Assembly (NCBI RefSeq): GCF_001613795.1
Contig: NZ_LPVZ01000024.1
Coordinates: 1-64,000 of the forward strand
DNA: 64,000 nt
From: Thalassospira sp. MCCC 1A01148
GTDB lineage: Bacteria; Pseudomonadota; Alphaproteobacteria; Rhodospirillales; Thalassospiraceae
Direction: 5' to 3'
The notes under the pieces are model-generated. The model was not told the origin of the DNA. It did no database searches and was given only the letters and a program-made list of their open reading frames with translations. Position numbers and translations under genes: made by a program. Positions 59,976 through 64,000 of the stretch are shown here, piece after piece. Positions within the stretch are counted from its first letter, which is position 1; each line of letters opens with the position of its first letter.

Positions 59976-60569
59976 CTAGGTTATTCTAGGGTGCACTTCG
60001 CCATTGTAGAAGGGGTGCTTTGTCGAAAGGGCCGTGTAGATATCTTGATCCGAAGAGAAGTCAACTCCATCGAATGTTTCTCTGAACGCCTGCAGTGAGG
60101 CAAGTTCATGCGCGGCAACCGAGCTATCATAGTTATTTGGTACATCAACGCCGAAAACATCGACATCTACCTTCGGCAAATAGAATCTTTCGAATATCTC
60201 TCTTGTACGACTGACATGGTATTCACTGGTCACAACAACCAGCCGGTTGAAACCCATTTTGCCAACGATGTTACGTTTGACGAAATAAGCATCACCTACC
60301 GTATCTCTTGAATTGACATCAGAGAGAATGGAGTTTGCATCAAGACAATATTTACTGACAAGGTAGTCTCTGATCACTTCAGCAATGATCAAGTCCGAAT
60401 CTTCTCGATAGTCCCATCCGGTAGTAATGATGTGACTAGCGGCCAATTCATGGAAAAGCGACACAGCGGCTTCCACACGCTTTCCGGTCTCCTCACCAAG
60501 CTCTCCGTTGCGCCCCATCAAATGCGCGAGAACTACGACCGCAGTTGAATTTCTTGAATCACCCTTCAT
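59976..60569 (-). CDS. YdcF/ElyC (DUF218) family protein
   Basis: A 197-residue protein of the DUF218/YdcF family: STAVVVLAHLMGRNGELGEE (about 8-27), ETGKRVEAAVSLF, ITTGWDYREDSDLIIAEVIR, SRDTVGDAYFVKRNI with the conserved RDT, and VVTSEYHVSRTREIF with the conserved SxxHxxR. Family members bind nucleotide or act in envelope biogenesis. In glycan clusters they may be regulatory or export related; role unknown. ATG 60569 overlaps the neuB stop by 11 nt, so it belongs to the same transcript. Confidence 0.85.
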   Translation of the reverse strand: MKGDSRNSTAVVVLAHLMGRNGELGEETGKRVEAAVSLFHELAASHIITTGWDYREDSDLIIAEVIRDYLVSKYCLDANSILSDVNSRDTVGDAYFVKRNIVGKMGFNRLVVVTSEYHVSRTREIFERFYLPKVDVDVFGVDVPNNYDSSVAAHELASLQAFRETFDGVDFSSDQDIYTALSTKHPFYNGEVHPRIT

Positions 60570-61629
60570 TTCTTGGAAGCACAATTTTTTCGAAATTAAC
60601 ACGTTCGCCAACTTCCACATCTTCCTTTAGCCTGGCACCAATTATTTCCGGCAAATATTTGGGTGACAAGCCAAAACCTGGTCGAATTCTGCGAACGTTG
60701 GTGGTGGTGATCGTCTCGCCTTTTTTGAGGTCTTGAACAAAATATAGCGACCTTCTGAAAACCATGTTTTCCGTCTCTGATTGCGCCCTCTTAAAATCAC
60801 CGTTGCCAAGCGCTGCGAATGCCTCGCCAGTAGAATTTACTAATCCTCTCATTTCATCCGGTTCGAGTGAAAAGGCACTATCAACGCCACCTTCTGACCG
60901 ATCGAGTGTAAAATGCTTCTCGATAACAGATGCGCCAATTGTCGTTGCAACAATACTCGCAACATTACCCAAGGTATGGTCAGACAAGCCAACCTCAACA
61001 CCAAATTCATTTCTCAGGAAAGGAATTATACTGATGTTGGCTTGCTCAATCGGAGCTGGGTAGCTGCTAATACAGTGAAAAATGGCCAACTGATTACAAC
61101 CGTTCGAACGTGCTGTTTCAATAGCTTCGCCAATTTCCTCTAGGCTTGCCATTCCAGTTGACATCAGCATCGGCTTCTTTTTCTTAGCAATATATTCGAT
61201 CAACGGCAGGTCAATAAGCTCGAATGATGCAACCTTATATGCAGGAGTCCCAAGTTCCTCCAAAAGATCGACCGCCGTTTCGTCAAATGGCGATGAGAAG
61301 AGCGTGACCCCGATCTTACGCGCGTACGCAAACATTTCTGCATGCCATTCATACGGAGTATAGGCCTCACCATACAAATCATAAAGCGTACGGCCCTTCC
61401 ACAAACCGTCGTTAATTTGGAAATCCTTTTTGTCGCTCCGGATTGTCATAGTATCCGGCGTGTACGTCTGGATCTTGACCGCGTCGACCCCAGACTCTTT
61501 GGCGGCTTTGATCGTTTCCAATGCGCGCTTTAGAGAACCATTATGATTTGCCGAAACTTCGGCGATCACGTATGGCTTTGTTGATCGGGAAATCTCTCGT
61601 CCGTTGATGCAAACGTTTGTTGCTGTCAT
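60559..61629 (-). CDS. N-acetylneuraminate/pseudaminic acid synthase family protein
   Basis: A 356-residue NeuB/PseI-family synthase condensing a hexosamine derivative with phosphoenolpyruvate to a nonulosonic acid. N-terminal TIM barrel with PYVIAEVSANHNGSLKRA (about 19-36), VDAVKIQTYTPDTMT and YEWHAEMFAYARKIG, closest to PseI; C-terminal antifreeze-like SAF domain (about 295-356, SLYFVQDLKKGETITTTNVR, RRIRPGFG). A GAGGAATAAA ribosome site precedes ATG 61629. Adjacent formyltransferase and SDR fit a modified nonulosonic acid. Pathway partners pseB, pseC, pseH, pseG and pseF are absent from the window. Confidence 0.9.
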   Translation of the reverse strand: MTATNVCINGREISRSTKPYVIAEVSANHNGSLKRALETIKAAKESGVDAVKIQTYTPDTMTIRSDKKDFQINDGLWKGRTLYDLYGEAYTPYEWHAEMFAYARKIGVTLFSSPFDETAVDLLEELGTPAYKVASFELIDLPLIEYIAKKKKPMLMSTGMASLEEIGEAIETARSNGCNQLAIFHCISSYPAPIEQANISIIPFLRNEFGVEVGLSDHTLGNVASIVATTIGASVIEKHFTLDRSEGGVDSAFSLEPDEMRGLVNSTGEAFAALGNGDFKRAQSETENMVFRRSLYFVQDLKKGETITTTNVRRIRPGFGLSPKYLPEIIGARLKEDVEVGERVNFEKIVLPRNEG

Positions 61630-61630
61630 T

Positions 61631-62233
61631 TTATTCCTCAATAATTTTCCGCAACCTTGCAATTTCTGACTTTATTTGACTGTTCCAGCCAGAGAAATCT
61701 GGAGGCAAATCCTTGACATAGTGTTTTGTCCCTTCCCCCAACTGCGGAACGGCTGTCCACTCTCCAGCGAGAAGTTCATCCAGATGGCTTATGAAAAGAT
61801 TCTCAATCTCCGCAATCAGACGCTTATGTGCATCTGCAAACGTGGCTTCTTCGGCGTCGAAGGATACCTTTCTCTGATAAAGAATAGGCCCAGTATCAAG
61901 ACCGTCATCAATCAGGTGTATGGTGACTCCAGGAGGCGTACCATCGAAAAAACACCAAAACCCCGGATGAGCACCTTTGTTGTATGGGAGATAGGAAATA
62001 TGGAGATTAATAATCGGACAATTGATGCGAGCAAGCGTGCTCTTCCTTATAATATGGCGATATCCAAAACTGATAATCAGATCATGGTCGACCATTTGTA
62101 TCGGGTCACCTGAGTGATCGACTTGGCAACCAGCTTCAGACAATACATCAATAAGTGAAGTTTGCTCCCGACCATATCCCAGAAAGAGAACACGCTTGAA
62201 CAACAATCGATTAACCTGCTCGGAGCTTCTCAT
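61631..62233 (-). CDS. Formyltransferase family protein (sugar N-formyltransferase-like)
   Basis: A 200-residue protein of the formyl_trans_N fold. The catalytic triad is visible as N76-x-H78 in INLHISYLPYNKGAHP and D113 in GLDTGPI, the pattern of methionyl-tRNA formyltransferase and of sugar N-formyltransferases. At 200 residues it lacks the C-terminal Fmt domain, so it is not tRNA-Met formyltransferase; a folate-dependent N-formylation of a 4-amino sugar or nonulosonic acid is likely. Its stop is followed by one base before the neuB start. First gene of the AT-rich cluster. Confidence 0.82.
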   Translation of the reverse strand: MRSSEQVNRLLFKRVLFLGYGREQTSLIDVLSEAGCQVDHSGDPIQMVDHDLIISFGYRHIIRKSTLARINCPIINLHISYLPYNKGAHPGFWCFFDGTPPGVTIHLIDDGLDTGPILYQRKVSFDAEEATFADAHKRLIAEIENLFISHLDELLAGEWTAVPQLGEGTKHYVKDLPPDFSGWNSQIKSEIARLRKIIEE

Positions 62234-62335
62234 CTGTCCGCATCATACTCAAAACGTTTAGGCATCACAAACAACTACAATCGAAAAAAGAAGGTTCTTA
62301 TTTATCAGCTTTCTTTTGGTCATGAGAGCAAAAAG

Positions 62336-62373
62336 TCAAGCAAAAGCCAGGGCCTTATAAGGCTCTGGCTTTT
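62336..62373 (-). terminator. Probable terminator of guaA
   Basis: AAAAGCCAGGGCC (62342-62354) and GGCTCTGGCTTTT (62361-62373) pair with one wobble position; the stem is better on the plus strand, and on the minus strand it has a single A-C mismatch before TTTTGC. It lies 25 nt beyond the guaA stop. Confidence 0.65.
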
Positions 62374-62397
62374 GAAAAGGTCCAGATCAACGAGAAC

Positions 62398-63951
62398 TTA
62401 TTCCCACTCGATGGTTCCGGGTGGTTTGGACGTGAAGTCGTAGGTCACGCGGTTGATGCCGTTGACTTCGTTGATGATGCGGTTGGCGATTCGGCCAAGC
62501 AGTTCCGGGGGGAACGGGAAGAAGTCGGCTGTCATGCCGTCGGTTGAGGTCACCGCACGCAAGGCGCACGCATAATCGTATGTACGACCATCGCCCATGA
62601 CGCCGACGGTGCGGACTGGCAACAGAACGGCGAATGCCTGCCAGATGGCGTCATAAAGACCGGCATTGCGGATCTCTTCGAGATAGATCGCATCAGCCTT
62701 GCGGAGCACATCAAGCTTGTCACGTGTGATCGGCTGGCCCGGGATACGGATGGCAAGGCCCGGCCCCGGGAACGGATGGCGGCCAACGAAGCTGTCAGGC
62801 AGGCCGAGTTCACGGCCCAAATCACGGACTTCGTCCTTGAACAGTTCGCGAAGCGGTTCAACCAGCTTCATGTTCATGCGTTCCGGAAGGCCACCAACAT
62901 TGTGGTGCGACTTGATGGTGACCGACGGGCCGCCCGTGAAGGACACACTTTCAATCACGTCCGGATAGAGCGTGCCCTGTGCAAGGAAGTCCGCACCACC
63001 AATTTTCTTGGCTTCTTGTTCAAACACTTCGATGAACAGACGGCCAATGGTTTTGCGTTTTACTTCGGGGTCGGTTTCGCCTTCGATGGCACCGATGAAG
63101 GTTTCCGACGCATCCACATGCACCAGCGGAATGTTGTAGTGATCACGGAACAGCGTAACGACCTGGTCAGCCTCGCCAGCGCGCATGAAACCATGATCAA
63201 CGAACACGCAGGTCAGCTGATCGCCAATCGCTTCGTGGATCAGAACCGCCGTGACGGAACTGTCAACACCGCCCGACAGACCACAGATGACCTTGCCATC
63301 ACCAACCTGTTTGCGGATCTTGTCAATCGCATCGTCTTTATATGCATTCATGGTCCAGTCGCCAGAACACCCGGCAACACCATGGGTGAAGTTCTTGAGA
63401 AGCTGTGCACCATGCGGGGTATGCACCACTTCCGGGTGAAACTGCACGGCATAGAATTTCTTGTCGTCATTCGCGATGGCGGCGAATGGCGCACCATCGG
63501 ATTTGCCAACCACGCGGAAGCCATCAGGCAGCGCATCAACGCGGTCGCCGTGGCTCATCCAAACCTGTTCGCGGGCACCCTCGGCCCAGACACCTTTGAA
63601 AAGATCGCAATCTTCGATCACGTCGACAAAGGCACGACCGAATTCACGATGATCAGAGGTCGAAACCTTTCCGCCCAACTGATTGACCATGGTCTGCTGA
63701 CCATAGCAGATGCCCAGAACCGGAATGCCAAGCTCAAACACCTTTGCCGGTGCCGAAGGGGCTTTGTCCCAATGGACAGATGCCGGGCCACCCGAAAGAA
63801 TGACCGCCTTGGGGGCATATTCATCCAGGAACGCGTCCGAGATGTTGTTAAAAGGATGGATCTCGCTATAGACACCGCTTTCGCGCACGCGACGTGCAAT
63901 CAGCTGGGTGACCTGGGATCCAAAATCAATAATCAGCACGCGATCAGTCAT
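62398..63951 (-). CDS. guaA: GMP synthase (glutamine-hydrolysing)
   Basis: A 517-residue enzyme making GMP from XMP, ATP and glutamine. N-terminal class-I glutamine amidotransferase with C82 in [10 protein letters not shown], and QFHPEVVHT for the catalytic His; ATP pyrophosphatase P-loop [10 protein letters not shown] in the middle; C-terminal dimerisation domain ending [12 protein letters not shown]. It is full length and core in composition, and marks the end of the AT-rich block. Only 49 nt of upstream sequence remain before the window edge, so its promoter is not assessed. Confidence 0.97.
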   Translation of the reverse strand: MTDRVLIIDFGSQVTQLIARRVRESGVYSEIHPFNNISDAFLDEYAPKAVILSGGPASVHWDKAPSAPAKVFELGIPVLGICYGQQTMVNQLGGKVSTSDHREFGRAFVDVIEDCDLFKGVWAEGAREQVWMSHGDRVDALPDGFRVVGKSDGAPFAAIANDDKKFYAVQFHPEVVHTPHGAQLLKNFTHGVAGCSGDWTMNAYKDDAIDKIRKQVGDGKVICGLSGGVDSSVTAVLIHEAIGDQLTCVFVDHGFMRAGEADQVVTLFRDHYNIPLVHVDASETFIGAIEGETDPEVKRKTIGRLFIEVFEQEAKKIGGADFLAQGTLYPDVIESVSFTGGPSVTIKSHHNVGGLPERMNMKLVEPLRELFKDEVRDLGRELGLPDSFVGRHPFPGPGLAIRIPGQPITRDKLDVLRKADAIYLEEIRNAGLYDAIWQAFAVLLPVRTVGVMGDGRTYDYACALRAVTSTDGMTADFFPFPPELLGRIANRIINEVNGINRVTYDFTSKPPGTIEWE

Positions 63952-64000
63952 CGGGCCGTATCTCCGTCGAAGATTGGGTTGCGCCGTACATACGCCAAAC

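Overview
The window looks like chromosomal DNA of an alphaproteobacterium, most likely a marine Rhodospirillales member of the Thalassospira type. This is inferred from gene content: an Entner-Doudoroff operon, an intracellular PHB depolymerase, a TRAP transporter, cytochrome c', DUF1127 small proteins and a Zur/Fur-style regulatory layout. No rRNA, insertion sequence, integrase, phage gene or CRISPR array was seen. Most of the window is ordinary core and accessory metabolism. The exception is a visibly AT-richer block at about 57.9-62.3 kb that looks acquired.

Layout. 0-1.7 kb: start of tuf, tRNA-Gly, tRNA-Tyr, rlmB, tRNA-Thr. 1.7-6 kb (minus strand): a TRAP transporter (dctP, dctQ, dctM) run together with an isocitrate-lyase/PEP-mutase family lyase and a GFA-domain protein. 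6.2-9.1 kb: a cupin-type XRE regulator with a GNAT enzyme, a RidA protein divergent from a TetR regulator over three operator-like palindromes, and a rhodanese. 9.7-14.7 kb: prkA (yeaG), yeaH and spoVR (ycgB), the stress kinase operon. 15.8-18.7 kb: a Zur box followed by znuA, a DUF1007 protein and a NicO-type permease. 18.7-23.6 kb: two paralogous LysR/DUF1127 divergent pairs flanking an ECF sigma factor, its RskA-type anti-sigma factor and a secreted DUF7282-like protein. 23.7-29.4 kb: zwf, pgl, edd, glk and eda, a complete route from glucose to pyruvate plus glyceraldehyde 3-phosphate. 30-38 kb: small proteins, phaZ, an SDR, a Nudix hydrolase, an alpha/beta hydrolase and a succinate-semialdehyde dehydrogenase. 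37.7-39 kb: cytochrome c' converging on a cytochrome b561.

39-44.9 kb is an iron-response region. A Fur-box-like site precedes imelysin, di-haem oxidoreductase, imelysin and DUF1513 genes. A second, nearly identical site sits upstream of a sigma70-type promoter that drives a gene-free, terminator-ended stretch of about 146 nt, a strong candidate for an unannotated iron-responsive small RNA with a CU-rich loop. 44.9-48.4 kb: an IclR regulator and RidA divergent from a fold-III PLP enzyme and a KDG-type kinase. Together with eda these suggest breakdown of a D-amino acid, possibly an amino-sugar acid, to KDG and then KDPG. 48.5-52.4 kb: a CadC/SmtB-type regulator and a Zn/Cd-exporting P-type ATPase, then a DUF2975/XRE pair. 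52.4-56.6 kb: a dimethylglycine-dehydrogenase-like enzyme, a MAPEG protein, an SDR and a small lipoprotein candidate. 56.6-62.3 kb: a GSCFA protein and a fragmentary sialic/pseudaminic-acid-type glycan cluster. 62.4-64 kb: guaA.

Regulation is unusually readable here. Zur, Fur, TetR, IclR and CadC-type sites can each be tied to neighbouring genes, and many transcripts end in clear hairpin terminators. Function calls rest on motif and family recognition by eye, and no database search was run.
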